NCBI GenBank assembly: GCA_023014335.1
Contig: JAECYW010000003.1
Coordinates: 62,001 to 126,000, forward strand
Source: Galerina marginata
Lineage: Eukaryota; Basidiomycota; Agaricomycetes; Agaricales; Galerinaceae
DNA: 64,000 nt
Direction of reading: 5' to 3'
In this document: piece after piece, positions 45,401-56,650 of the stretch
Numbering within the stretch: the first letter of the stretch is position 1
Layout: every line of letters starts with the position of its first letter
Notes under the pieces: generated by a model
Told to the model about the DNA's origin: nothing
Seen by the model: the letters and a program-made list of their open reading frames with translations, nothing else
The model's database searches: none
Position numbers and translations under genes: made by a program

Positions 45401-47061
45401 CTAATGGGAACGGGAAGCCAGCTGACGGCGAGAGCGACGGTGAAGATAACATGTCAAAGTCGACCCCCACTCCTCTCCAAGGTGTTCAGGCTGCCGCTCC
45501 TTCAACCTCCAAACAAGTCGAGCGTGTCGTCAACGTTCACAACTGCCCGTTTTGCCATCACCCTCGACTAGACTCGAAGCCGGCCATCGACGTCGTGACG
45601 CACATCGCCCTCTGTGCGAGCCAGGACTGGACGAAGGTCGACAGGATTATGGTCGGCAACTTCGTCACTGCGAGTGAGGCTGAGCGAAAGTGGTACACCC
45701 AAGTTATCATGGACGTGGCTGCAGGCGAGTACAGGCTCGGAGCGGTAAGTTTTCGCGCATATATCCTTCTTTTCTTCAATAAACAACTGATTTCTTCGTT
45801 CTATTTAGAATTCGGCGAATATTATCGTGCAGAATCGAACGACGGGGTTGCTGGAGGAAGAGAAAATGCAGGTTTATGTGAGGCTTGGGATTCGGTTGTT
45901 GTATAAGGGGTTTCTAAGCGAGATGGAGAGCGAAGGAGGTATGTTGGCTCGTTATTCTTTCTCCCCTCATCCTCTCTTACTGACTCGTCTTTTCGTCTTC
46001 TAGCTCATCGGCTCTTGAAGGCACTCTCGATCAGGCAGGGTATGAAATACGATGACCCCGAGTCGGTCAAAGAGATTCCTAGCTTCATCGAATTCCACGG
46101 GCTCAACGTCGACGAACTTCTCGACCCTCTCGACTCATTCAGTGCGTCATATCCTCTGTTCTAATAACTTCTCACTGACGATGTTTTCTTTTTAGAAACC
46201 TTCAACCAATTTTTCTACAGGTTCATCTCGTTTTTCTAATTCGCCTCATATATGCGTCTTAAAGCCTTTCTTCTCTCTCTTACAGGAAGCTCAAACCCTC
46301 TGCCCGCCCAGTTGACAGCCCCGACGACCCATACCGCCTCGTCAGCGGCGCCGACTGCCGCCTCCTCACCTTCGAGACTGTCAACCACGCCACGCGGCTC
46401 TGGATCAAAGGCCGCGAGTTCAGTGTCGCTCGACTGCTGGGCGAGGCGTATAAAGACGACGTGGAGCGGTACACGGGCGGCGCGCTAGCCATCTTCCGAT
46501 TGGCTCCGCAGGATTACCATAGGTTCCATTCGCCGGTGGAGGGTAGGATTGGGAAGATGACGTATATCGCTGGGGAGTACTATACCGTCAACGTAAGTTT
46601 TCGAACTGAATATGTCTTGTACTTTCTAATAATTGTCCTTGGGATTGTAGCCTCAGGCTATCCGGACTGCGCTTGACGTGTACGGCGAGAACGCACGGAA
46701 GATCGTGCCCATCCACAGCCCGCAGTTCGGGCAGGTTATGGCGGTGTGTATTGGCGCGATGATGGTCGGCAGCATACGGACGACGGTCGAGGAGGGCGAG
46801 TACGTGCAGCGGGGGCAGGAGTTTGGGTATTTCGCTTTTGGTATGTCCTTTCCTGCATTTCTTGCTCCTTGTCCCGACTTCCATGAACGAATGCTGATAA
46901 TGTCTTTTCGATCATCATCAGGTGGTTCGACTATTGTATTTCTCTTCGAGAAGGATCGGGTTCATTGGGATGAGGATCTGTTGACCAATGGCCGTCGATG
47001 TCTGGAGAGTCTCGTTCGTGTTGGGATGGGTATCGGGCGGGGCAGGAGGGTTGTGGGTTGA
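42413..47061 (+). CDS. psd2: Phosphatidylserine decarboxylase 2 (C2-C2-EF-PSD)
   Basis: Decarboxylates phosphatidylserine to phosphatidylethanolamine on endomembranes (Golgi/vacuole/endosome in fungi). Twelve exons: 42413-42660, 42730-43006, 43065-43241, 43314-44238, 44466-44856, 44913-45744, 45809-45938, 46004-46141, 46196-46220, 46286-46592, 46651-46840 and 46922-47061. They give 1259 aa in a perfect frame. The first C2 domain is at about 60-220 ([26 protein letters not shown]). The second is at about 515-670 ([33 protein letters not shown]). An EF-hand-like region lies near 680-740 ([15 protein letters not shown]). The catalytic domain covers about 890-1259. Visible key residues are H1126/H1129 in [11 protein letters not shown] and the self-cleavage motif G1214-G-S1216-T. 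Cleavage before S1216 would give the pyruvoyl group and a 44-residue alpha subunit. The start ATG follows a GTG; length fits the long fungal PSD2 class. Confidence 0.96.
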
Positions 47062-47701
47062 TGTTTGAACTTGACTCGGAACATTCACAGACACTACTCT
47101 CTTTCTGTCTACGTTCTTTACTTACCTCTTTATGTATTTAGTAATAGGAAACCAAACCATTTAACTGTACGGTTCTAAGTTCATCTACGCTTATAGGACT
47201 TTCTGTTTATATGCAAAGTCGTGGCAATGTTTGTCTAGAGGTACAAGATTTGCCCAGCGCTTACGATGGGATCTGGATTTCTGGGAAACGCTTTGTTTTC
47301 CGAACCTATTGACATCCCATAGCCTTCTGCCGCAACTACCTCCACAATGCCGCCCGCCGGATTTCTCTTGACTTTGGTCTCCAGATAGGGAGTGGCTAAT
47401 GTCAGTCACTCTTTCGAGCCTTCTGCACTTCTCGGCGATCGCCCTGTTTGAAGCATCAAAAGTCTCTCGATTCCTGGTAGTCCGCCATTTGCGATTGGTG
47501 TCATGAACGCCTCGGTAGTACATTTGTTCTAACTCTACAAATTTAGCAAGTTCGGGCGCTATTTTTTCCTATTTAAATTTAAATGCGGGAGCATTGACGA
47601 GCAACATGTAGCGCGTGCAATATATGATGCTATTAAATTAAAAAAAAAAGTACGTCGCAGTGATTTAATGGAGTATGAAAGTTTCTGAACCTGACTACCA
47701 A
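47062..47701. other. Intergenic region between convergent genes
   Basis: Convergent 3' ends of psd2 and the membrane protein gene. It contains ATTTAAATTTAAAT near 47572 and a short A-run at 47641. No gene is supported. Confidence 0.5.
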
Positions 47702-49059
47702 TTATACATTGCTCTTTTCGCCTGTAGGGGGGAAATTGGCATTGACATCCATTTCCCTTGTTCGCCCCTCAATCTGGCTACTATCGTGGCTTGCAGACTG
47801 TCCTTGAAATTCTAGATGTGATACACGTGGAATGGCAGATAACTGGGTCGTTTCATCGGGGGCGATGCAAACCCGAGCCACTACAATTGTTGGAGCAACT
47901 CCCTGTTTTATAGGTAAAGACAGTTGAGGTTCAGGAAATTTCTGACGTACTGCGATGATAATCGACAGAGATCCTCCGTAGTCGGTAAATGCAAAGTACC
48001 TCAGTTCCCTAGCGTATGATGGGCGGATGCTGCCGATAACCTGGGGAATTAATGAGAGCGAGTAAATGGATCCCGACTGCACCAGAATCTCGATTATATG
48101 CTGGAAACGGCCTCTGGAGATAATTTCTTGACTAGCGACAGAGTGGATTCTGAAGGCGATGAGGAGTGTTGTCGCCGAAGTGCAGACGAATGATACACAA
48201 AACATAGCGGCTTCAATAGCACCAGCAAGACGAACTCCATTGCCCGTTGTTTCGTTATAACCTTCAGGCAAAATAATTACCAAGGCAATATTGAGCCCTT
48301 TCTAATATATTAGTCCATCTAATCATTGACATCAAATCGTAGCCAAAAAAACACTTACCTAACTCTGCTATGAGCAGAAACATCGGCAGCGAAATTACGC
48401 GAAGCGAACGATTCCAGACGAAGAAGCATCGCCATATCTGTAGGTTAATCAATATATGTCTGTTGAAGTGGTAACTGGCCTACAAGGAGCACATCGGCAA
48501 GGATTATCATAGCCATTTGGGCAAGAATGCTGAGAATCGTCAACCATAATGGGGACGAAAATATTGCCTTGAAGCTGTCCTCTCGTGTCGCCCCGTTCGA
48601 CACGACAATGCTGTTCAACGAATACCATGAAACAAACAGCTGAATGACACCGCTGGCGTACAGCGCAGTCATCACAGCAATTATTATACGTCGTCGAGAC
48701 GATTTGCTAGTTACTGCCGTGGCTGATTAATTTTAGTAGTCTCAATGAATGTTATCAAATGACTTGCAATACAGGTACATAGTACCGATGTAGATGACTG
48801 TGTATGCCCCTGAAGTAATGAAATCAGTCTCCCCGTAAGAATTGTAGAATCCATCAATATCACCAGTTAAGAATGTAAACATAAGCTCAGAACTCAAGTT
48901 AGAGCTGATATCTGACTGTTGAATTGCGGGGGATGGGAGGGCTTTGGACATGGTGTCGGACTGAAGATAATGTACAGCAGAAGGCTCTATACTGTACGTC
49001 TTATATAGGTCTGAGCATGGAGGACCATAGTTCGAAATCATCAGTTCAAGATACTCCAT
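47702..49059 (-). CDS. Multi-helix membrane protein with WRC motif, basidiomycete orphan family, 395 aa
   Basis: Role unknown; this is a widespread seven-helix family of mushrooms. Four exons (49059-48786, 48722-48484, 48437-48359 and 48297-47702) give 395 aa in frame. The N-terminal 80 residues are soluble. Hydrophobic helices include FITSGAYTVIYIG, IIIAVMTALYASGVIQLFV, LWLTILSILAQMAMIILADVLL, RVISLPMFLLIAEL, IALVIILPEG, AGAIEAAMFCVSFVCTSATTLLIAF and YSLSLIPQVIG. The family signature IWRCFFVWNRS begins at residue 172, after the helix ending ADVLL. The C-terminal 100 residues are polar and cytosolic. The last acceptor (GAAAG before GGCTC) was picked by frame. The long soluble N-terminus is unusual, so the real start could lie in a downstream Met. 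Function as receptor-like protein is speculation. Confidence 0.8.
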
Positions 49060-49679
49060 CGTTCGGTGTGCCTAGTGAATCAATGGACTAGGTTCCATGA
49101 TCAGCTAAAATTGTACGATTAGATACCGTGAAATCTAAATAGATATGTCATATCATGGGGTAGTAGGTCAGGATTGGAGGACGGACCACAAAACCATCAT
49201 ACCTTGTCATCATGGAGCCCTGCTTCAGTTGTAACGATCCTCAGGGTTATAGATTCATAATGATATGATTATCTTATAGAAGCTATGTGTGAACAGCCTT
49301 CATAAAATCATTCCAAACACGCGGAAGATAATGTTAGACGCGCCTTCAAATAGGTCGGGCTTGATATAAACGCAGACCATATACCCCCGCGGTGGAAGGC
49401 AGCTGAGTTCGCTGGCTAGAGGTGCCGGATCTGAGGTGCGATCAGTAATAAAGGCAGACTGAGGTACTAAAATACTCCTTGTAAATTCAAGGTAAACTGA
49501 CTGTTCTCGCGAGACCGATCTGGGCGGTTCGATTGATGTGGTCGGAGACGGATAAAAATGTCCGTGGGAATGATCGTTAAAAGCCCTTGATCAACGTCAG
49601 TCATTGCTGCTTTCACGCGGGCTCAGCGCCAAGTCCTCCAGCTCACATCCTCTCTCACTCTCCGTCTGTCTCAACTCTG

Positions 49680-51650
49680 CTATTTTTTCGTCTTCACCTC
49701 ATTTCGTGCTAGAGGGCCTGGCAAGGATTTACCAGATATTCTTGGCCTTCACGGTAGCGTAAATCCACGTTATATGGCGCCAACTATGCTGGCTGACCTC
49801 TCCTTCTCCAGTTCTCTGTGCTTACCTCTGGAAAATTGCATGTATAAAGCATTTTTTGCGCACATCTCGCCTTGCCCCATAATCGTTCCTATCTGCTGTG
49901 TCGTAATGACTCCTTCCACAGGACGATTAAATCCGTCCAGTGCTCCATCCGATATCTGTGATCAATCAGAACTCACCATATCAAGCTGGAGGCCTGGAGC
50001 TGGCATACGCACATTCTGCGTCATTTTGGGTTCTATTTTATTCTTGGGTTATAAGTTCGGAGAGTTTTCGCGTACTTATCGGCCTTATCTGGAACCCATT
50101 CTGTCCCATCTCCGTTATGCTTCGACTTTGTCAGTGATTTCATTTTACCCTCGTTCTACTCTTTCCACTGCTCTCATCATTAATGTTTCACTGCCATAGC
50201 GTCGGGTGCAGTATCGTCCATTCTACTCCATTCTGGACGGTTAATAACCACACGGTGGCTTAATGCTGATTCTTTCGGACGAAAGCAGATTGAATGTGGA
50301 AACGGTCGCACCTGTGAATCGAGGCGAAGAAGAACGACTGGCGATTGGAGTTCACATCTCTCAGTCTTCCTTATATCCGTGAGCCTGATTGACGACTGCT
50401 GCATATTCGGTCTAAATTTATGATACAATTTCAGCAAAACGACTAAATTTAAAACTTTTGAACACGTCGTTCTCACTCTTGGAACCCGCTTCTTCGTCTC
50501 CAACAGATTATCCGGCATTTCAACTCATCTTATATCTCTCACCTCTCCTTTCATAGGCGCCTGAAACAACCTGCGCCCTTCGAATCGTTTGTAATCGATT
50601 TCAATGCTGTGACATTTCTTTCCGCTTATGCTTAAAAACAATGACCTGCGAGGCAGTTATACCCAAGATCCTTTCTAGTGACTGTTGGTCCTAACCCAAC
50701 TCCTCCGGCCCCATTCTCGGTCCTCGATGCTGTACGTTTGTCTCACCTTTTCGTTTTATTCCTTACGTGTTGTGGATGTATTTTGGAAGGAGGTGCGGCA
50801 ATGGATGTTGACATTTCGTCTGTTTTACCCTTATTATTCTGCTGGTTTGATTCGACGTTATTTGGAAGATTTCTGATATAATTTCAGCAGAACAGTTACC
50901 CTAAATCTCATGGCTTTGAATATATCTTCGGGTCAAGATGGGCGTTCACTTCGGTGTCCGGATGCCCTGTTCACACAGGATCATATTTTCCTGTACTTTC
51001 TACTGGTAACCTTTCGTAATCGCTATGGAGCCGCATTCTTCTTTCATCGGCGATCATCATATTGTTCGCTTTTAAAGTGACATTGTATCTTCGGCCGCCA
51101 TTAATGTTTGTCGCACCAAATTTCTGGCCTACTTCTCAGTTGCGTTTTTCGCTTCTGCCCAGAAGTAGAACAGTGATAGTGATGGGCTAGCGTGAGGAAT
51201 ACATTAATGGCGGCTAAGCTGAGAACAAACGTCTTCACAAAAAGCTGCCAGATTCTGAAATTGTTATCTCTATTCCAACGCCGATTCATGGGGAGTTATC
51301 TGTTCTCGAACACTCTTCTACTCAAGTATTTGTATCGGCGTATATGTTGTGCTCAGGGTGCTCAGCTGTTATTGCCTTTTTGTCGCTGGGCACTTCTGGA
51401 CTATGTCCTCTTTCGTCACCAAATCAACTCCCCAAAACTAGCCGACGTCGTCAGCAGGAATTTGGTATGGCGCACGTCAGCCATGATGGTCAAGACAGTG
51501 GAAATCAATCTACTTGAGACCTCAGCTTTTCATTATTTGGTTCATAGCATAAATTCATTCTAGGAAAGACTACGTGGTAAATAGATTATCGAAGGAAGAA
51601 CGTAAGTTAAGAAGACAATAACTTTTCTACGTATTGCGCGAAAAGATATC
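49680..51650 (+). repeat. Repeat family A, copy 3 (diverged)
   Basis: It shares ordered blocks with copies 1 and 2, such as CTCTTTCCAC.G.TCTCATCATT near 50160, GACTATGTCCTC near 51398 and the block around TGGTTCATAGCATAAATTCATT near 51539. Divergence is higher than between copies 1 and 2. 49060-49680 holds the promoter of the membrane protein gene and weak similarity to 17.29-17.40 kb. No gene is supported. End points are approximate. Confidence 0.6.
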
Positions 51651-51654
51651 AATT

Positions 51655-53984
51655 CCGTTTGATATCCCTTTCACCTTCTTTTCAAGCGCTCGTTAGCATC
51701 TACACATCCACGAGAGAAAGGGAATGCGACATACCACAGTGTTCAAGTTCCATTTTCGCACCAAATACGAACTGGTCCTTCCATAACGCACCCGCTCGCA
51801 TCCGTCAACTTTGTTTAATCAACGCAAACAGGATGGATGGAGTTGAGACGGTAAGACTGACTTTATTTTCGTTCTCGGTTCCAGCGGCAGTTACCGTAGA
51901 AAAAACCAGACAGCGTAACAGCCTTATTACCATTGGACGACTTGGATGGGAGGCGGATTGGGAGCGTGTCGAAATTTCCGCCAGCTCCAACCCAGTATTC
52001 GGGAAACGCACGGCATGGGCCTTTGAAAGTCTCAGTTTGGTCTTTGCAATGGTATTTCGACGATGGAAGCTGTTTCCTCCCTCTCCTCCCCCTCCTTCCA
52101 GGTGGAAAACCCGCCCCGCCTACCGGCAATGCCAGTACCAATATCAGTACTAGCATCAGCCCCAGTGCACCAGCTACCCGTCCTGTCCCACCTCATCTCG
52201 CATCCCCGCCAAAACGCACATCCCCATCGTCCGTGACTAAAACCATTCCTGAGGGAGCAGGTCCTCCATCAGCGACGATGGTACTATCTAGGCCAGCTTT
52301 AGAGTTTCCATCATCGAGATGGACAGGGGGTAGATGGTGGGTGGGGCAGCGGGGAAAGCTAGGACGCGAGGGCTCAACAACGTCACCAGTACCCGCACCG
52401 CCAAGGTCAGTTCATGCTGTGACCAGCCAGTAGAACCGGAGACGAAGAGAGATGGAGCTGCGCGGGCGGCTGCTTTTCCTTCCGCTGCTGCTGGTACGGC
52501 TATGGGAATTGGGACTGCAGGGCTGAATGATGACCCGACAAGCAGATCTTCCGCTAGCACGAGGGCGGGTGCTTCTTGAGGCGAGCTTGAATCTCGATTT
52601 GAGTTCACCTCGGGAGGCCAAAGATTATGCGGGGACGCAAGCGCCGAAATGGCACCAGGGGGATCGGAGTGAGACTGCAGATTTGATGTCGTCGTGCCGC
52701 TGTAATCGGTGATGAGCATCGACAGTAGACAGTCGGGCGGCGGGCAGTGAACGACAATGATGACGATAACGATGACGATGACGATATTGTCGTCGTCATT
52801 ACGTGAGACGAAAATAGAACCCGCCGCAGGCAGGAGCTGGACAGCTGATGTGGCGAAGAGGCGGGAGGCGAAATGCACGATGATGGACGAGGAGAGAGCA
52901 TCTCGCCTTCCGCCCAGTCCAGGGCTGGAGTATGTAACTTGTAGGTTGAAACGTTGAAGGCTCAAACAGTAGGTTTCGCCCGCAGCAGCAGCATCATCAT
53001 TTGACGGCGGCGCGGACTGGGTGGACGAATGCGTCGACGTGGCGGAGTCGAGGGTGAGCTAACTTCCGGTATTCATTTTGGTCTTCGTTTTGTTATTCTT
53101 CTGAGACAATATTCTCGTTGTAGCGAACCCGCCCCAGTGCCTCAGCCGCACCAAATGACCCTGTCATGCCCCGCCCAATCGCACCTCCAAGCCCCATCAC
53201 CCCCTCTGCCCTGCCGTGGGGCGGGGAATGACTTGGATCCTTGTGTGGGCGGGGTGTATGCGGCTGTAAGTACGGTCGAGAGTGAGCATCGACGGATCAA
53301 AGACAGGACAAGAGAAGAGAAGAGAAGAAACGTACAAGGCGCGCTGAGGATGGCGAGGGGCGTTGGCGGTACCTCCAGCGGGCTTGTACGGCGAGCAGGG
53401 ACACGAGTTCGAGGATGCTGATCCTGAGCCGCTCGTTGATCTCGGCAATGTCCCTTCATACACTATCAGCACGACAAATGTTCTTCCTACGGGGGGCATC
53501 AGCGACGACGATGAGATGGTGCCCCGAAGCTGGATGGGCACGAGAGCTACGATGACGGGATTCGTTTGGGGTCGTCGAAGGGAGAAGAGACTAAGACTGT
53601 GCCTGCCAAGCACATACGGAGGAGACGAACGAAGAGGGCGTTGAGCCAGGTCGCAGGAGATCTTCCCGCAGCCCGAAAGTCGGATGACGTAGGGGCAGGT
53701 AGTGACAATGACAAGTCGGGAGCAGATAACCATGGTGCAGCTGGCGCATAGATGCATGAAGAGCGGATGTGGAATAAGTAGATAACTGCAACAACGGCCT
53801 ATAGAATGCGACGGGGTGCGTTCAGCATTGACTTCAGAGAAAGAAATAGACCAGGAAGTACATACCTAGTCTCCTCGTTCCTCTATTAGCTTGTGTTCTC
53901 CTTCTAATGACGATGCAAAATCGGCACTTTCGTGGATTCCTGTCAGGAAGGAACGATTCCTGGCGCGTGGCTTGTCATAATACG
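51655..53984 (+). repeat. Repeat family B module with unexplained GC-rich filler
   Basis: 51655-51830 matches 40.02-40.33 and 58.14-58.33 kb. Near 53650-53690, CCCGAAAGTCGGATGACGTA again matches 58.53 kb, so the DNA between (about 51.98-53.6 kb) is extra relative to the 58-kb copy. This filler is GC-rich, with proline/serine-rich open frames on both strands (for example 52288-52965 minus) and a GAT/GAC microsatellite at about 52755-52795. I see no splice-consistent gene and treat the frames as unsupported. Confidence 0.45.
52755..52795 (+). repeat. GAT/GAC-type microsatellite
   Basis: Short run of ATGACGATAACGATGACGAT-type trinucleotides in the filler of the family B copy. Confidence 0.8.
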
Positions 53985-54158
53985 GGCAGAGTTCTTTGAG
54001 GATATTAAGCAAACATTTGAAGACCAAGAACCTTGTCTGCTCACCTTAAACTAAAACATGTGGTACAACAAAAAATACAGGAAAAACGAGGAGGCACATG
54101 AGCAATGCGCAGCGTTGCATAAGTCGTTAGGATCCTAAGGCATCGAAGATTCCCACAT
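53985..54158 (+). repeat. Family B segment left of the 1.6-kb element
   Basis: Matches 59.07-59.25 kb (CTTGTCTGCTCACC against CTTGTTTGCTCACC; CAATGCGCAG). The match is cut at 54158 by the inverted-repeat element and resumes at 55783, giving an inferred empty site. Confidence 0.75.
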
Positions 54159-55782
54159 ATGACTGTCCGGATGCACTTTTAATTCACACGGCCCACGCGG
54201 ATTGATCCCGCGCGCGCCAAAGCCTCAAATCGTTAAATAGCCTGTAAGCCACCTTCTAGTTGAAATATATCATGAAATGGATGTCTGGAATGAATATCTG
54301 ACCCACTAATGAGAGAATTGTTGCAGAATCTCAATCAATAGATGTTGCTCATGTCAGGTTACTTCGGCGCCGTGACCCAACTTGCCTGACTGGATAAAGT
54401 TCTTCTCCAGTCGTCAACTCGTTTTTCGGATACGGGTATTAACGGGTACGGGTCGAGTGTTTGGCGAGTTTGGCGGGTCGGCGGTTCGGCGGGTCTGGCG
54501 GGTCTGGCAGCACGGGTATATACAAAGACATATATTAACATACTTGGTCATGTTGGCAGGCCCGCTTTCGAAAAGGGCCTGACTGTTCCAACGGATTTAA
54601 CTCACTTCAAGCTTCCTTTCGAGGCTTCGGCATCTAATTTTCTACACCAAGGCATCAAATTAGATTGCTATATAATTATATGTGATCTACGTCGAAATTA
54701 TAGTTACCTAGAAACAGATTATACTGAAAATCAGAGATTTAAATGAGTGAACGAAAGAATGACCAGAAATTAGAGACTGCAAATAAATGAGTTGATAATG
54801 AATGAAAACGTGGAAAGTTTAATGAGTGGGTGATGAGCAATAATGACTGACTAAGGGTTACGACTAAGTAAGGGTTACGATTAAGTGCTGAACGTTGCTT
54901 TACGGTTGTGATGAGGCAGTTACTGAAAAGCAAAGACAAGTGGGAGGAGGTCCGAGGCGTATGTTCGAAGTGTAAGTTAGTAGACAGTAACGTCGCGGAT
55001 CTTGTAATTCTCGTCCTAAGGATTGATATATGTGGTGGCATTGTCGGCTTCAGTGCGGTAGAACCAGCTGAAAGCGGAATCGGATGGTTCAACCACTCGA
55101 GGGGCAGATGATAACATTTTACGAGAGATGCACTTCAGACAGGTAGGAATTGTAGAACGATTTGATTGGTTGATGACGGCCTTTGGGCGAGCCTCTTCTT
55201 CACCGTCCGAGCTGTCGAAGAACACTGGGATGAAAAAAATATTAGCACATCAACAATTTAAGGAATAAGGATTCAGCTGTCAACATACAGGGAGTGTAGC
55301 ATCGGTTTGGTGCCTGTTTGGAAGACCCGGCCTCTGGCTGGGATTTGGCAGAAGTAACGCGGCTCTTCCCTTTGTCTAAAAAAATCCGTGGGCAGGTCGT
55401 TCAGCATTGAGGTGGAATGGCATAGGACGACAGTTGCTTGACGGGAGAAATATTATTCCATGCGACGAAGTAGTTTCAATATTTGAGAAACTTAGCTTTG
55501 GGGAGGTAGGCGAAGCCTGTTGGAGAGAGATGATTGGCGAACTCAAGCTCGGAGAGGCATATCGGCATGGGATACCCTGATAAGAAAGGTTGCGGACGAA
55601 ATAGCACTGAAAATACAGGAGCTTTACGGTTCTCTCTAATGTAGGACACTACCTTTTACTGTATTACGTCGTTCCGAACACAGCTAGGATGCTAATAACA
55701 AGTTCTGACTTTGGCGCGCGGGCGCGAGATGATCTGGGCGGGTGGGATCAAAAATGATTAAAAGTGCACGTGGACAGTCATA
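54159..55782 (-). mobile_element. Unclassified terminal-inverted-repeat transposon, 1624 bp
   Basis: The ends are inverted: TATGACTGTCC followed by GTGCACTTTTAAT-like sequence on the right and GATGCACTTTTAAT on the left. Weaker symmetry extends about 70 bp inward to GCGCGCCAAAG. The six bases CCCACA flank both sides (54153-54158 and 55783-55788). The homologous sequence at 59.24 kb lacks the insert and reads straight through. No transposase is recognisable, so it is probably non-autonomous or of an unrecognised family. Possible exons of one small minus-strand gene are described separately. Confidence 0.75.
55016..55568 (-). CDS. Possible small gene inside the 1.6-kb element
   Basis: Exon-like pieces on the minus strand. 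The first starts with MPICLSELEFANHLSP (from 55568). The middle reads KGKSRVTSAKSQPEAGSSKQ (about 55376-55290). The last reads FFDSSDGEEEARPK onward to the stop at 55016. The donor after the middle piece (CCCT/GTATGT) and acceptor (CCCAG/T) join in frame. The first junction could not be resolved. The protein is polar with no recognised domain. It may be a transposon-associated product or a captured fragment. Confidence 0.35.
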
Positions 55783-55788
55783 CCCACA

Positions 55789-56650
55789 GAATAGAGGCTA
55801 GAGGTGTATACGGCATACTATAGAGAATCGAAAGAGAATTGTAGGTGAAGGAAACGAACGCTGAAGGCAGGAAACGAACATGCGAAGAATCCAATTTTGA
55901 TGCCAACATGCGACACGTGACTAATCGGAGACGCGACGCGACTAATTTCTCGAATTGGGAAGGTTCGACTTGAGGCATGTTCAGAAATATATCCCGGAAT
56001 TCTCATACAATTTCGCAAACGGTTCTACTTGACTAACCATTACATCCAGTGACATCAAAAGAAAGTGGGAAGACGACCTCGGTTTGGCAGTGTTACTTGC
56101 CCGGCGATGATCTGGCTGTGCCTCGACGCAGGTTCTTAAAAATATTGACGGACATACTGGGCTTCTTCTAGAGCACCATCTTTACAATACTGATGTCGAT
56201 GAAATCACGAACGGGCAGAATTTGTTTGAATTCTATATCGCTACCATCATATTACTTAGCATCCGAACTGACCGACAACTGGTCCAATAGCTGAACAGCA
56301 GCTTTCTTAGGCAATTGAAATATATTTAAGCTTGGGGCAGTACCCTTAATGATTTACAATTTGAATCGGCACAAGAATAGGTATGCTGCGACCCGACAAA
56401 CACATCGTGTTTGCTTAAACCACAACCGTCAGTTTGTCGAAGTAGATCTGTCGTTGCCTTGTTACCTCGTCCCATATTTTTTGCCGTTAAATAACCACCG
56501 TTTTTGGAGTTGAAACGCCCTACCTCTCACTTTTTCGCATCACCACCTCATACAGTTGTCACAGTACTTTCTGTCTGAGACAGCATACTAGGACTGTTCG
56601 AACGCGAGGACCTATCCTGGAATCCTGACTGTATACCTCCTACCGCAATC
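55789..56650 (+). promoter_or_regulatory. Upstream region shared with the gene at 60446
   Basis: Ordered blocks match 59.25-60.36 kb: CAGAATAGAGGCTA, the TTACATCCAGTGA block (56041 and 59764), CGAACTGACCGACAA followed by GGTCCAATAGCTGAACA-like sequence (56264 and 60181), and AGCTTTCTTAGG near 56303. The two similar upstream regions precede two multi-helix membrane protein genes of different families. No gene is supported in this stretch. Confidence 0.65.

Noticed and set aside
52288..52965. 225-codon minus-strand frame rich in Ser, Pro and Ile
   Set aside because: GC-rich filler with a microsatellite; the opposite strand is equally open and no motif is seen.
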